A stretch of 64,000 bases of DNA. It comes from Saccharomycopsis phalli. Its lineage: Eukaryota; Ascomycota; Saccharomycetes; Ascoideales; Saccharomycopsidaceae. Shown here in pieces: positions 37,364 to 47,387 of this stretch (its first letter is position 1; the number at the start of each line of letters is the position of its first letter). A model generated the notes under the pieces. It saw nothing but the letters and a program-made list of their open reading frames with translations, ran no database searches and was not told the DNA's origin. The translations under genes were made by a program, and so were the position numbers. Where the stretch lies: NCBI GenBank assembly GCA_020342235.1, contig CP073212.1:1488001-1552000 (forward strand), given 5' to 3'.

Positions 37364-38266
37364 TCATATAAGCCACATTAACACCATCTGGAACGGGAAC
37401 GCATACCCAAAGAGAAAGTATATCCGCTTCTGCCGTTGCTTCTGCGTCACTGTCAGCGTGCTGTTGTTGATGCCGTTGCTCAACACCACCAGCTTGAGCG
37501 ACCGCATCAAGAAAAACGCAAACGCAAAGTCCAAGTACCCGAAAATCGCCCAGTAGGAAAGCAGCAGCCGTCCCCCGCTGCGAAGAAAGTCGTCGAGAAT
37601 AAGCAGCACAACCAAGGGAATGAACTTATAATTGGAGTAGCTCACCAAGTCCCACACGCTTGACTGCACATTGAGAAGATACAACCCGAGCTTCAACACA
37701 AGAAAGTCAAGCAACTGGTACCCAAACACAATCGACGACGAGTACCCAAACACCTGCGGATGGAAATCCCCCTTGAGACCTTGGAAAATTGCTCCAATGA
37801 GCACATATGTAATGAACGCCATTAGCGGGATGTACAAGTCTGGAGAGTTGATGTCGCTGCTAGGCACCTCAAACGCCTCGCTCTTGCCCCCGTTGTTGAC
37901 AATCAACCGCGACCAGCTCCCGTGCGTAAACGGAAACAAAATAAGCCCAATCTTCCGCACCACGTACAGGTTCGACACCTTGAACAGGTTCTTCAAGTCC
38001 GACGCAGACCCAATGTAGGGACGCAAGTTCTGCTCCATCATCTGCTGGCCCTGCTGAAGGGCCGTCTGCCCGACCTGGAACCCTAAGTTGGCAGTTGGAT
38101 CAGTAAACAAATTGAACCCGCCCTGCGGTTGCGCAGCGAAATTTTGCGCCACACTCGGCATTTGCTGCGGATGCTGTGGCTGTGGATGCGCTAGCCGTGG
38201 GTTGAGTCCCTCGGCTTTGTAAGCGTTGTCGTTGGAAGACGCCTGTTGATCATATGGGTTATACAT
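37364..38266 (-). CDS. YIF1: Yif1, Golgi Rab-interacting membrane protein
   Basis: This 300-residue member of the YIF1 family partners Yip1 in COPII vesicle budding and fusion between ER and Golgi. The N-terminus (MYNPYDQQ, then HPQPQHPQQ) is Gln/Pro-rich and cytosolic. The signature lies at about residues 55-110 (LFTDPTANLGFQVGQTAL, RPYIGSASDLKNLFKVSNLYVVRKIGLILFPF, written here in pieces). Several membrane segments follow, from about residue 150 (YIPLMAFITYVLIGAIF) to the C-terminal FGYAFPFQMVLMWLI. Length agrees with S. cerevisiae (314). It is divergent from TOF1 across 94 bp. Confidence 0.92.
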   Translation of the reverse strand: MYNPYDQQASSNDNAYKAEGLNPRLAHPQPQHPQQMPSVAQNFAAQPQGGFNLFTDPTANLGFQVGQTALQQGQQMMEQNLRPYIGSASDLKNLFKVSNLYVVRKIGLILFPFTHGSWSRLIVNNGGKSEAFEVPSSDINSPDLYIPLMAFITYVLIGAIFQGLKGDFHPQVFGYSSSIVFGYQLLDFLVLKLGLYLLNVQSSVWDLVSYSNYKFIPLVVLLILDDFLRSGGRLLLSYWAIFGYLDFAFAFFLMRSLKLVVLSNGINNSTLTVTQKQRQKRIYFLFGYAFPFQMVLMWLI

Positions 38267-38314
38267 TTGGTCCTTGACGCCTTGTCTCGAGGGCCAACTT
38301 GTATCAATTCGCGT

Positions 38315-38322
38315 CCGGGTAA
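38315..38322. promoter_or_regulatory. Reb1-like site, YIF1 / TOF1 promoter
   Basis: CCGGGTAA lies in the middle of the 94 bp divergent promoter. Confidence 0.55.
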
Positions 38323-38360
38323 CTCAGACACTACGAGACGCGGAGACGCGAAACTTCATT

Positions 38361-41300
38361 ATGGATTCCATAGGTAAGTTCACAGAAAAAGTGCTCATTG
38401 CCGATGCTTCCAAGAGCTACAAGCAGCACGTTCTCAAGGCCCACATCTCCACGTTGGTCAGTGCCCTTGGGGGCCCGGATCGGACCACTGACGACCGCTA
38501 CAAGCTTGGAGATAACGGCTTGGCAGTACTCAAGGACTTGAAAAAGTGGTTGAAATTCGACAAGGAGTCCAACAAGTGGGACGTTGCTATTGCTTGTGGC
38601 GAGACAGGCTTGGTAATGAACGACTTGTGCCATATTTTGCACCAATGGGAGTCCTCATACACATCAGGCACGGTGTTTGGGTCCAACAAATTGTACCAAG
38701 ATCGGGTCGCTAGCCTTTGCTTGGAGTTGCTCGTGCCGCTCACCTGGCCCCTCCAACTCGTTGCCAATGAGTCGTCGCTCAACCAAGTGAAAAACTACAT
38801 CGCCTTGCGCCAGTACCAGCTCCAGTACAAGAAGCACTTGCTAGCCTTCCAGAACGGCATTGTGTTGCGTGCGGTTATCCGGATCCTCATTCCAATCATC
38901 TCGCTTAGCAAGCACAAACGAAGCTTAAGAGATAACAGTATTCTCAATTTGGGCGTCTTGTTCTTCCGCAACATCCTCAGCATCGAACCAGAGCAGCTGA
39001 CGTTCAAGAGCAAAAGCTCCAGCAAGGAACAGCGGCCGAACTCAGAACTTCCGTCTGACGTTAATTTGGAAGACATTTCCCTCGATTTGGTCGTCAAAGT
39101 ATTCCAAAATAACCGGGTGTTCAAACTATTTCTCACGCTATTTGCAGGACTAGGCAAGGAATTCGACGACAAGTTACTTGGACGGAGCTGCTTGGAATGC
39201 TTGTTTTTCCTTGTAAAAAACATTGGCCCCGACTCTCTCTTGGTTGAATCCAAGAGCTCTGAGTTGCAGAGCTTACTTGCCCAGGAATCCAAACTCAAGA
39301 ACCGCTTCATCAAGGAAACAGGCAGTAGGCATTCGCGCTTCGGATCACTTCTAAGCATAAACACCCAAGAAACAGGCAGATTGACGGTTTCTGGGCAAAA
39401 GGCCTTGCTCAGCACCGAAAAGACCATGGAGAGATTGAACGACGTCAAGAAGTGGAACAGCTCCAAAAAACGGGTCATTGGCGACGCCGACGAGTTGCAG
39501 GAGTCACTTGAATCTGTTTCCTCCGACTCCCGGGACCATCTCTGCGAATTTATGAACACATTCGTTGACGGTGGGTTCAACCAGTTTGTGATTCTGATAC
39601 GCAAACGACTATCCAACGATGGCGACGAGTCCAGAAGCTACGCCGCACAGTTTTGTATAGTACTTGCCTTTTGTTTAAAGTTTGAGCGGTTGCGAAAGGA
39701 AAAGGAGTTGAAGGAGGGCCGGAAGGAAGCTGTAGCAGAAGGGGACGAGGAAAGTGAATACGGCTTGGTGGCCAGTGTATTGCTTGAGGACAATATCCGG
39801 TTACTCAAGGTGATTTGGAAGGAGCAGCTTGAGCTGAAGGACGTTTCCATGGCCCAGGGAAGTTGTGTAGTATTCAAGGAGATTCTACTTCTTCTCAACT
39901 CCATGGCAGCGAGCAAGGTACAAAAGGACGTGGATATCTCGAATAATACCAAGAAGCGCATCTTTATCGATGACGATTTTCTCACTAGCTTTGTCACCGT
40001 GAGCAGGTTCTGTAACCGAAGCTTGAGGTTTCTCAGTCTGATGATTGAATTACTTGACATTAGCTTTAAGATCCTCGAGAGAATCAACAAGGACGACAAC
40101 ATGGTACTTGTCAATAAAGGAAAAGCAGCGGAAGACAAGGAGCGCCGGATAAGAATCAAGGAATTTGACTTTGGTTCTTACTTCATACGGTTCAATAATG
40201 AGGCCACAATCAGCAGTTACATACGGATTCTCCAGAATCATGATAAGATCGACGCGCACCATGTCAAAATCTGTCTCAAGTTTCTCCACCGGTTGTTTTT
40301 CAAGTTCAAGCAGCCCGTATTGTTGTTCCGCCTCGATTTTGTCTTGCTATTGTACAAGATGGTCGATGATTCCAGCATCAACGGGCCCACCAGACGAGAA
40401 ATCCAGCAGTTTTTCAAGCACTACATGAGCAGCTTGAGGTACCATTTGGAGCGGACGCCTAGCTTATATGTGGAGTTGTTGTTCCCTAAACTCAAGGAGT
40501 CGCAAAGCTATTTTGAAACCGGTGAACGGACCGTGGAGCGTAAGAAGAAGGAGATCGAGCTAGTCGTGGTCAAACCTATTGAATTCACCATTGACTTGGA
40601 CGACAAGGAGAAGGTAGAGAGTCTTGTTGTGGATATCAATAGCGATTTAATGGCCGGTGTCCTTGAGGGATTGAAAAAAGTGCTTGACGAATTGAAGGAC
40701 AGGCGCGAGGGCCAGGAAATAAAATTGCATTTGGAAAAGGAAAGCTTTAAAAAAGCATTGATCAAGAACGCAGCTTTGCGGTTGCAATTGAGTGTGATTG
40801 GATTCGATTTACCAGAGAATTATAATGGCGATTGTACCTTGAAGGTGTTTGACTATGAAAGATTAAAGGGTTTCTGCGAGGGAATTGAAAAGGAGATGGA
40901 AAGCCCCAACTGGCTGATGACAGTCAAGACAATGACGAGAAAAGTCCACCAGGAGGAGTATGAAAAGGAGATGATCAACAACAACCTGGAGGACGAAGCT
41001 CGGAGAGATGAAGATCCCTTGGATCGATTGGAGTGGCTGATTAAACAGATGGAGAAGAAGCACAAGGAAAAGGAAAATGACAAGTCAGAGAAGAAAGAGA
41101 CAAAGGAAAGAGAGTATAAAGGGCGACAAGAGAAGCCAGTGAAGCATTTCAGCTCTGAGATGTATGTGGATAGTGAGGATGACTTGACTGATGAAGAAAG
41201 TGACAGGCAGTTTTTTGAAAAGGAGTCCCGGATGAGACAGCTATTGGATACAAATGGTGGGGTGGTTCTGAAGGCAGATAACGAAAAATTTAACCGAGAG

Positions 41301-41510
41301 TTTTTTTCTGTGTTGGAAAATGTTCCAGAAAAGGATGGTACGTATAAGAAGTTGGCCAATCAGGTATATGAGAGTGAAGAAGAGGAGGCCGCGCTGGAAC
41401 TTACGGACACAAAGCAGGAAAACCAAGAGCAGTCGTTGGATGATCCTTTGGAAGAAGTTGCACCGTTGAGGAAGAAAAGAAGAGTAGTGTTGGAGGAGGA
41501 TGACGAATAA
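38361..41510 (+). CDS. TOF1: Tof1/Timeless fork-protection protein
   Basis: This 1049-residue member of the Timeless family travels with the replisome. With Csm3 it stabilises stalled forks, activates the checkpoint and sets sister-chromatid cohesion. The N-terminal Timeless domain starts at HISTLVSALGGPDRT and continues through YKLGDNGLAVLKDLKKWLK and WDVAIACGETGLVMNDLCHIL. It extends to about residue 300, with armadillo-like helices beyond. The C-terminal 200 residues are Lys/Glu-rich and charged, ending in KKRRVVLEEDDE. An in-frame ATG at 38274 would start only 8 bp from the YIF1 start and adds non-conserved residues; I use 38361. Length fits S. cerevisiae Tof1 (1238). Confidence 0.9.
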   Translation: MDSIGKFTEKVLIADASKSYKQHVLKAHISTLVSALGGPDRTTDDRYKLGDNGLAVLKDLKKWLKFDKESNKWDVAIACGETGLVMNDLCHILHQWESSYTSGTVFGSNKLYQDRVASLCLELLVPLTWPLQLVANESSLNQVKNYIALRQYQLQYKKHLLAFQNGIVLRAVIRILIPIISLSKHKRSLRDNSILNLGVLFFRNILSIEPEQLTFKSKSSSKEQRPNSELPSDVNLEDISLDLVVKVFQNNRVFKLFLTLFAGLGKEFDDKLLGRSCLECLFFLVKNIGPDSLLVESKSSELQSLLAQESKLKNRFIKETGSRHSRFGSLLSINTQETGRLTVSGQKALLSTEKTMERLNDVKKWNSSKKRVIGDADELQESLESVSSDSRDHLCEFMNTFVDGGFNQFVILIRKRLSNDGDESRSYAAQFCIVLAFCLKFERLRKEKELKEGRKEAVAEGDEESEYGLVASVLLEDNIRLLKVIWKEQLELKDVSMAQGSCVVFKEILLLLNSMAASKVQKDVDISNNTKKRIFIDDDFLTSFVTVSRFCNRSLRFLSLMIELLDISFKILERINKDDNMVLVNKGKAAEDKERRIRIKEFDFGSYFIRFNNEATISSYIRILQNHDKIDAHHVKICLKFLHRLFFKFKQPVLLFRLDFVLLLYKMVDDSSINGPTRREIQQFFKHYMSSLRYHLERTPSLYVELLFPKLKESQSYFETGERTVERKKKEIELVVVKPIEFTIDLDDKEKVESLVVDINSDLMAGVLEGLKKVLDELKDRREGQEIKLHLEKESFKKALIKNAALRLQLSVIGFDLPENYNGDCTLKVFDYERLKGFCEGIEKEMESPNWLMTVKTMTRKVHQEEYEKEMINNNLEDEARRDEDPLDRLEWLIKQMEKKHKEKENDKSEKKETKEREYKGRQEKPVKHFSSEMYVDSEDDLTDEESDRQFFEKESRMRQLLDTNGGVVLKADNEKFNREFFSVLENVPEKDGTYKKLANQVYESEEEEAALELTDTKQENQEQSLDDPLEEVAPLRKKRRVVLEEDDE

Positions 41511-41606
41511 TGAGATGCATGTTTTTATAGACCCGGTACAAGCCTGCAGGGAAGCCCTGTATAATTTACATTCTAATCACCATCCATATAATACAAGTTC
41601 ATTAAT

Positions 41607-43079
41607 CTACCCGACCTTACAATGGTCGCCCTTTCCATCGTCCTTTAGAGCATCGAATATAGTTTGGGTGGACGAAATTACCAATATGGCAAACCCAAAT
41701 GCAATTGTAAAATAACTGTGCCAATTTTCACGCCATGGCTTGGTCTTGGCGTCGGTCAATTTCAAGTAGCACATACAAGGGAAAATAAACGCCATTACCG
41801 AGGCGGAAACCGAGCCAATCAACTCCAAAGTGGCACCCAAATTGCACGTGAGAAGCGACACAAACATGGTGCCAAATACCAACACCGTGGTGATGAGAAA
41901 GTGTCTATTATAGTCTGATACCTGCTCAGATTCGTCGTCATAGCCTTCCTCCGTCTGTGATATCCGCATGTGTGTCTTCACCTGGTTAAGGTTGATCAAA
42001 TCATATGTCACTTGCCGCACAACAAAGATTTCCAACGGGAACGTCGTCAACATATTCAAGCCAAAACAAACACGCGCGACGTTGATCACCCAGTCGTCTT
42101 GTTTGAAATTGTTCAAGATATTCCCCTTGGTGCCATCCTTGAACATCACCACCCCAGATATGCCTACCAATCCACAACAAACCATTGAAATGTAACACGA
42201 CCAGTGTGTTAGCTTGGTGAATCTGTCCAAGGTAGGTTTGCGCAATGAGTCATAAATAAACGACGTGTTGTGGTGGCAGACCAATGCAAATGAGATCACA
42301 CTGATGCCTTGGAATATCGACGTGTTGAAAAAGTACCCAGAAAAGATATTCTCAAACTGGTACTTGCCCAACGTCTCCTTCAGCAAGCTGAATCCGTGAA
42401 TGACAATAATCAATATTATCGTCATCATGTTCACCAAGGCAAAGAGTGATGACGTAGCAAGATTCGCAATATTATCTGTCAACGAGAGTGGATATGAGAT
42501 ACAGCACGTTAACAAGACAATCAATGGGTTTCTCTGGAGAAGAAACTTTAGGATAAAGTTAGCCTCCATCCATTTATCTGGGGTTATAGACTGTAGCACA
42601 TGGGGAATTGTGTCCCCAATGATAATGCAGAATGCAATAGAGCCTCCAATGGCAAAGAATCCCTGTGCTAACAAGATTACAAGCTTTCCTGCCTTGCCAA
42701 AACACTTTTCTGCAGTATCTTGGTACGTTTTTGTGCCAGAAAGCTTGCAGTTGATAATCACGAGCCGGATCGTCCAGTCGATGATAACAGTGAGCACAAC
42801 AAACGTGAAAACCGACGCCAATATCCCGCAATTCTTGGTGGCATACGGCTGACCTATTATCCCTGCACCCAAAATACTATTGGACATGTTCATAAACGCC
42901 ATCTTCATGGAAGATTTGGGTTGCCCATCTTCATAGTCTTCTTCCAATGGGTCAGATGTATAGCCTAAATCATCGGAATGTGAGTCATCTGGTGTGGTCT
43001 GAGACTCGATGGAAATCGAATGGAGTTCTATATTATTCGAGCTATCATTGTGCGGTAAAGTCAAATAGTGATCTGTCAT
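41607..43079 (-). CDS. AVT2: AVT-family amino-acid transporter (Avt2-like)
   Basis: This 490-residue transporter of the AAAP/SLC38 family moves amino acids across intracellular, usually vacuolar, membranes. After a ~58-residue acidic cytosolic leader, TM1 opens with the family motif MNMSNSILGAGIIGQPYA (about residues 65-80). Ten to eleven hydrophobic helices follow, including VFTFVVLTVIIDWTIRLVI and the last LTDAKTKPWRENWHSYFTIA turn plus final helix. The closest S. cerevisiae relative appears to be Avt2, whose substrate is not established; Avt5/6/7 are alternatives. It is convergent with TOF1 (96 bp), with a Reb1-like site upstream. Confidence 0.82.
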   Translation of the reverse strand: MTDHYLTLPHNDSSNNIELHSISIESQTTPDDSHSDDLGYTSDPLEEDYEDGQPKSSMKMAFMNMSNSILGAGIIGQPYATKNCGILASVFTFVVLTVIIDWTIRLVIINCKLSGTKTYQDTAEKCFGKAGKLVILLAQGFFAIGGSIAFCIIIGDTIPHVLQSITPDKWMEANFILKFLLQRNPLIVLLTCCISYPLSLTDNIANLATSSLFALVNMMTIILIIVIHGFSLLKETLGKYQFENIFSGYFFNTSIFQGISVISFALVCHHNTSFIYDSLRKPTLDRFTKLTHWSCYISMVCCGLVGISGVVMFKDGTKGNILNNFKQDDWVINVARVCFGLNMLTTFPLEIFVVRQVTYDLINLNQVKTHMRISQTEEGYDDESEQVSDYNRHFLITTVLVFGTMFVSLLTCNLGATLELIGSVSASVMAFIFPCMCYLKLTDAKTKPWRENWHSYFTIAFGFAILVISSTQTIFDALKDDGKGDHCKVG

Positions 43080-43405
43080 TTTACAAATTATACCCAGTTG
43101 TGGAGTGGGTTATACGCCGGTTACCCGGATCTTTCTATATAAGGAGAATTTTTTGAGTCAATTTCATCACTCTCTTGCAAACAGTAAGTGTATTACTTTT
43201 GGCAACTAATTCTGTTTATGATGAAAACTTTACTCAGCTCACTCAGAGTTTAGACGATGCTGATAACTTTTCCTATCCAACATTCATCAAAAATCTGATA
43301 CAGAATTTAGAGCTTACTCTAATAGATCCATACTAATTGCAGGCAACGTTTCTTGATATAGCAATGAAATATACATCAGAATAGATTGTGTAATTGTATT
43401 GAATA
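43080..43405. promoter_or_regulatory. AVT2 promoter with Reb1-like site; IBTK-like gene 3' flank
   Basis: TTACCCGG (43121-43128) is the only distinct signal, 42 bp upstream of AVT2. The rest of this 326 bp stretch is plain. Confidence 0.55.
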
Positions 43406-46400
43406 CTAATTTGAAACTGGTACTTTCTTGTTAAACTGTCTGTCCATGTTGTTTTTTGTATTTTTCTTTCTGGGCTTCTTTTTAAACTTTTTTTCAATCA
43501 CCTTTATCTCTTTTTGGACTCGTTCAGATTCTTGCGCCCACCATTTATTAAACTCTTCTTCTTGTTGGATCTCAGCCAAGGTCTTTTCTTCCCTTTTATC
43601 ACCCTGTTCCTTCTCAATCGCCTCAACCTTGGTTGGTGTTTCCGTATTAACAGATAAAACTGGAAACTTTTCGTCCTTTTCCCAGTATTCTGCATTCGTA
43701 GGCACACTAGTAGGTCCCCATGGATTCATCTTAGGCTTCACAACAGGAAGATTCGGCCTTGTGATCGACTTGGAAGACTCGCCTTTACCCGAATTCAAAG
43801 TGCTGATTAGTACCTTCCCCTTTTTGCCTGAGCTTTTAAAGCTTACCTTTTCCTTTTTCAGCCCAGAAACATCGTCATATAAGCTCGGCCATTTATAGCC
43901 TACATCCTGGACAAGTGGTTTCTGCTCAAGAGGCACTTCTTCCAATGGAGACTTCGGTTCTTCCAATGGAGATTTTCCTTTTGACTTTGTTCGTTTCTTA
44001 TTGACAACTGGTATGAATTCAAGTGAATCATCTTCCTCGATAGCCGACTCCACTAGAATACTCTTAAGTCTGAAATTTTGAAGTTCTTCGTTATTTGAGA
44101 ACGAGCCTCTGAACGATTTAGAGGACGATTTTCTCGACCTGCGTGGCTGTTTCTCAACATTTATGTCCACCAATGGCACAAACTTTTTGTCATCATCCAT
44201 ATAAATTTGATTAAATCTCTTGATGTCCGACAAGAACAAGAACAAATGCGACCCAACAAGTTTCTTGGAATCATACTTGATGACAGAATCAACAGTTGAC
44301 AAGGATTTTAATTTCAAAAAGTATGCCAAATATTGGTCAATAATACTGCTTACTCGTGGATTCAATCCCTTTAATGACGAGTGTGCAATCACAGTTAGTA
44401 AGTTACAGTATATGTACCAACAACACTGCTCAAATAACTTCTTGGCATTCAATTCGTAAGAGTAAATCGCTACCTGGACGACATTGGTACTGTCAAGAAT
44501 TTCACCAGCAAACAATTGACAATAATCTTTCAAGTCTAGTAACAAGAGCTCGTCGCATATTTCAATAAGCTCAAGTGAAAAGTTAATCACCTCATCTTCA
44601 GAAAAATCTTGAAGGCCATTAAATAGATCCATTGGGTTCTTTCCATACAAGTACTGTATAACCAACTGAAAATGGAGGAGTTTAAAACCTTCAAACCTTA
44701 CCACAAATTTTCCTGACGAAAATTTCCAGCGGTCTGCCAAAACGATATCAAAAAACTGGCATCTGTGACTTAATATTGCCGAAGACACAAGAATATCCCC
44801 ATCATCTAACCTTATTATGGTGTCCAACAAGCTCAGGTACTGCTCGTTGTCAAACAACTGCATAAAAGAGTTGGGTAAGCTTCTAGGGCACTTGAATTTT
44901 CCAAAGTTGGAACTAATTCCAAAAAAGTCTGCAAGATTGAGTGTGCAAGTCTTTGTCAATTGAATGAGTTTCGGTGCAGCCTTTCCCAATGGGAAATGGT
45001 CCCATATAAATATCGAATCCTCAGTGTAGATGAAATGCAATATTATGAGAACACTTAGCAAATTAGTGTTTGTGATTTTAAGGCAATTTCGATCCACAAA
45101 AGACTCAATTTCAATGTCGTACTTGCTTTCAGAAGTCAGATTCCGAAAATACTTGAACATTGACGGGCATCTAGCTGCGATTATATCGGGTGAAATAGGA
45201 ACGTAGCAATCATCTACTGCAATATGCCATCCTCTGAGTTTTTTCTGGTACTTTCCTCGAAGTTCTTCTTGCTCCGAAATTATTAGCTGGGGATTGTACT
45301 TTTTGGATGTCCGGTGGTCATATGTCATTGGCTCTCGCTGGAAAGAGCACCATCTGTCCAAGTAAATCTTGAAAAGTTCATCATTAGAAGAAATGTCGGA
45401 ATGTCCTGGCTCGAATTCAGGCTCGTCCTCGGTGGGCATATTTGATTGCAAATAGTATGTGCGGAATAAGTGTGTCTCTGGGTCTATAGGATCCATCATA
45501 CCATGGAGAGGAGAAAGCCTAGTTAAATCTTTAAACAAATCAGTCTTGGGAAGTAACAAAGGCAAGGGATCAGACAAGTCTCTAAGGAATCCAAACGTGC
45601 TGAATGATGGATCACAAGATACTCTCACCACTGAGTCCAACCGACTAATGCACACAGGTTTCGAGTCCTTGACTAGCTTATTATTTGAAATGTGCCACGG
45701 ACATTTATAGACATCGCCTTCTATAGTAGACAAAACAACAGACCCAGAATCACCAATGCTGATTGATGTAGCAATCATATGGCTGCCTTTGGGGTACCAT
45801 ACCACAGAAAAACTGACACTGGCTGTCAATTCCTGCTTGGATTTCATAGAATCATCAAGCAAAAAGCTAGCCACGTAGCCAGTATCGTACAAAATTGCCA
45901 CGGTTTTGCCGCGTCCACATACCTGCGTGATTTTCATTTTCGCACTCAATCTCTTTGGCTCAAACACTTCAAATTTATCCTTGCTGAGTGCTCGATAGAA
46001 CTGCTGACTGAATGTAATTGGCTTGATCTTCGCATGGTACCCATTCATGTACACGTGCATGGTGGCATCTTCGGTAAGAATGACAGTAGCGTACTCTAAA
46101 CAGACAACATCTTGAATGTTTCCGTACTTGAAAGGTAGTTGAATAGGACCTCTTTGTATGGTTCCAATCTGGCCTTTGTAAGACACGCAATCTCCTCTTG
46201 ATGCAAGTCCAAAATGGCCAACGTTCAAGCCCCAGAGATACAATTCGGTACTATTGAATGCGATCGAATGAATATTCGAGCACGATATCCCCGTGATCTT
46301 GTTCTCTCGGCTCCAAGTAATTTTTTCAGGTGAAATTCCGCTGCTTGATCGACAAAGCTGTCCATAATCGTTTGATCCCCAGCTATAGACGTTTCCAAAA

Positions 46401-47374
46401 TCGTCCAAGCACAAATTGTGGAAGTCACTGGAACGGGCTATTATTATGTGTACGTTCTCAAAACTGGTGATTTTCTCGTACATGGTCTTTGGTAACAAAT
46501 CCTTTTCTAGTAGACCTAATCTGCCGTTGTTATTGTTACCACAACTATAGATGTTACCATGCGGCTCGTTTGTCAAGACAATGCCATGGAATTTTGTGAG
46601 CCGGATGTCTTTATAGCGAATCGCCGAAAATCTGTTTGTGCCAGGGAGCTGTACCTTGATAGGGTAGAGCAATCTATCCTCAAAGTCACCAGACCCCAAG
46701 TGACCGTTTACATTGGATCCGTACGAGCACAACTCAGACGCAGCTCTGAGCTCATTCCACCACACAAAGTTAAAGTTTGCGGCGTTTTGTATCTCTACTT
46801 CTGGGCTCAGTGCCCTGCCAGTAAGATTGATGCCTATATTGCACCAGTTGAAAGAGTCATCTTTAAAGCCAATTGACTTGGGAAACTGTTTCATCAACCG
46901 GATATCAGAGATTTTGTTCCATAAATTAATAGGCGTCAATCCTTCTCTGTCTCTTGTACTAATCAATTCATCTCTAAGAGACTGGCTCAAGTATTCGGTC
47001 AGAGCCAAGACTTTTACGCAGGAAAACTTGCCGTAAAACACGGCATAGTGTAGGCAATTATACCCATTTTCCAAATCAACCATGTTCAAATCGGCCTTGA
47101 AGTCCCGCTTGGCCTTCCCCCAGTGTTTTTTTATAAGCTTAATGAGTATCTCCTCGAACCCATATCGGCATACATGATGGAGGAACCCAGCACCATACAC
47201 GTCTCTCTTCAGCAAATCCTCGGGGCTCAAGTCGCTGACTAGCGAATCAAGCTCGTTTATACTAAATTCCTTATAAAAAGGACTCTCTCTGTGTACTGCT
47301 GCGAACGTGAATTTAAAACATGATGCCAATGGCCTTGATATGATTTGAATCTGAAATGCCCAAATCGGCGGCAA
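43406..47374 (-). CDS. ankyrin-RCC1-BTB protein, IBTK-like; 5' end unresolved
   Basis: A single frame is open for about 1320 codons. Domains in order: ankyrin-like repeats (about residues 55-160; GAGFLHHVCRYG, NGYNCLHYAVFYGK, REGLTPINLW), an RCC1-like propeller (about 205-600; GNNNNGRLGLLEKD, VYSWGSNDYGQLC, ELYLWGLNVGHFG), a first BTB with its IAARCPSMFKYF stretch (about 740-830), a second BTB (ILSHRCQFFDIVL, VIQYLYG; about 865-960), then a Lys-rich tail. This is the layout of IBTK, a Cul3 substrate adaptor in animals; S. pombe has related BTB proteins, and I know of no S. cerevisiae match. The coordinate marks where conserved-looking frame begins near a TTG. The first in-frame ATG (47083) would cut the ankyrin repeats; see findings. 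Confidence 0.85.
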   Translation of the reverse strand: MPPIWAFQIQIISRPLASCFKFTFAAVHRESPFYKEFSINELDSLVSDLSPEDLLKRDVYGAGFLHHVCRYGFEEILIKLIKKHWGKAKRDFKADLNMVDLENGYNCLHYAVFYGKFSCVKVLALTEYLSQSLRDELISTRDREGLTPINLWNKISDIRLMKQFPKSIGFKDDSFNWCNIGINLTGRALSPEVEIQNAANFNFVWWNELRAASELCSYGSNVNGHLGSGDFEDRLLYPIKVQLPGTNRFSAIRYKDIRLTKFHGIVLTNEPHGNIYSCGNNNNGRLGLLEKDLLPKTMYEKITSFENVHIIIARSSDFHNLCLDDFGNVYSWGSNDYGQLCRSSSGISPEKITWSRENKITGISCSNIHSIAFNSTELYLWGLNVGHFGLASRGDCVSYKGQIGTIQRGPIQLPFKYGNIQDVVCLEYATVILTEDATMHVYMNGYHAKIKPITFSQQFYRALSKDKFEVFEPKRLSAKMKITQVCGRGKTVAILYDTGYVASFLLDDSMKSKQELTASVSFSVVWYPKGSHMIATSISIGDSGSVVLSTIEGDVYKCPWHISNNKLVKDSKPVCISRLDSVVRVSCDPSFSTFGFLRDLSDPLPLLLPKTDLFKDLTRLSPLHGMMDPIDPETHLFRTYYLQSNMPTEDEPEFEPGHSDISSNDELFKIYLDRWCSFQREPMTYDHRTSKKYNPQLIISEQEELRGKYQKKLRGWHIAVDDCYVPISPDIIAARCPSMFKYFRNLTSESKYDIEIESFVDRNCLKITNTNLLSVLIILHFIYTEDSIFIWDHFPLGKAAPKLIQLTKTCTLNLADFFGISSNFGKFKCPRSLPNSFMQLFDNEQYLSLLDTIIRLDDGDILVSSAILSHRCQFFDIVLADRWKFSSGKFVVRFEGFKLLHFQLVIQYLYGKNPMDLFNGLQDFSEDEVINFSLELIEICDELLLLDLKDYCQLFAGEILDSTNVVQVAIYSYELNAKKLFEQCCWYIYCNLLTVIAHSSLKGLNPRVSSIIDQYLAYFLKLKSLSTVDSVIKYDSKKLVGSHLFLFLSDIKRFNQIYMDDDKKFVPLVDINVEKQPRRSRKSSSKSFRGSFSNNEELQNFRLKSILVESAIEEDDSLEFIPVVNKKRTKSKGKSPLEEPKSPLEEVPLEQKPLVQDVGYKWPSLYDDVSGLKKEKVSFKSSGKKGKVLISTLNSGKGESSKSITRPNLPVVKPKMNPWGPTSVPTNAEYWEKDEKFPVLSVNTETPTKVEAIEKEQGDKREEKTLAEIQQEEEFNKWWAQESERVQKEIKVIEKKFKKKPRKKNTKNNMDRQFNKKVPVSN

Positions 47375-47387
47375 GCAGGGTAGCCAT

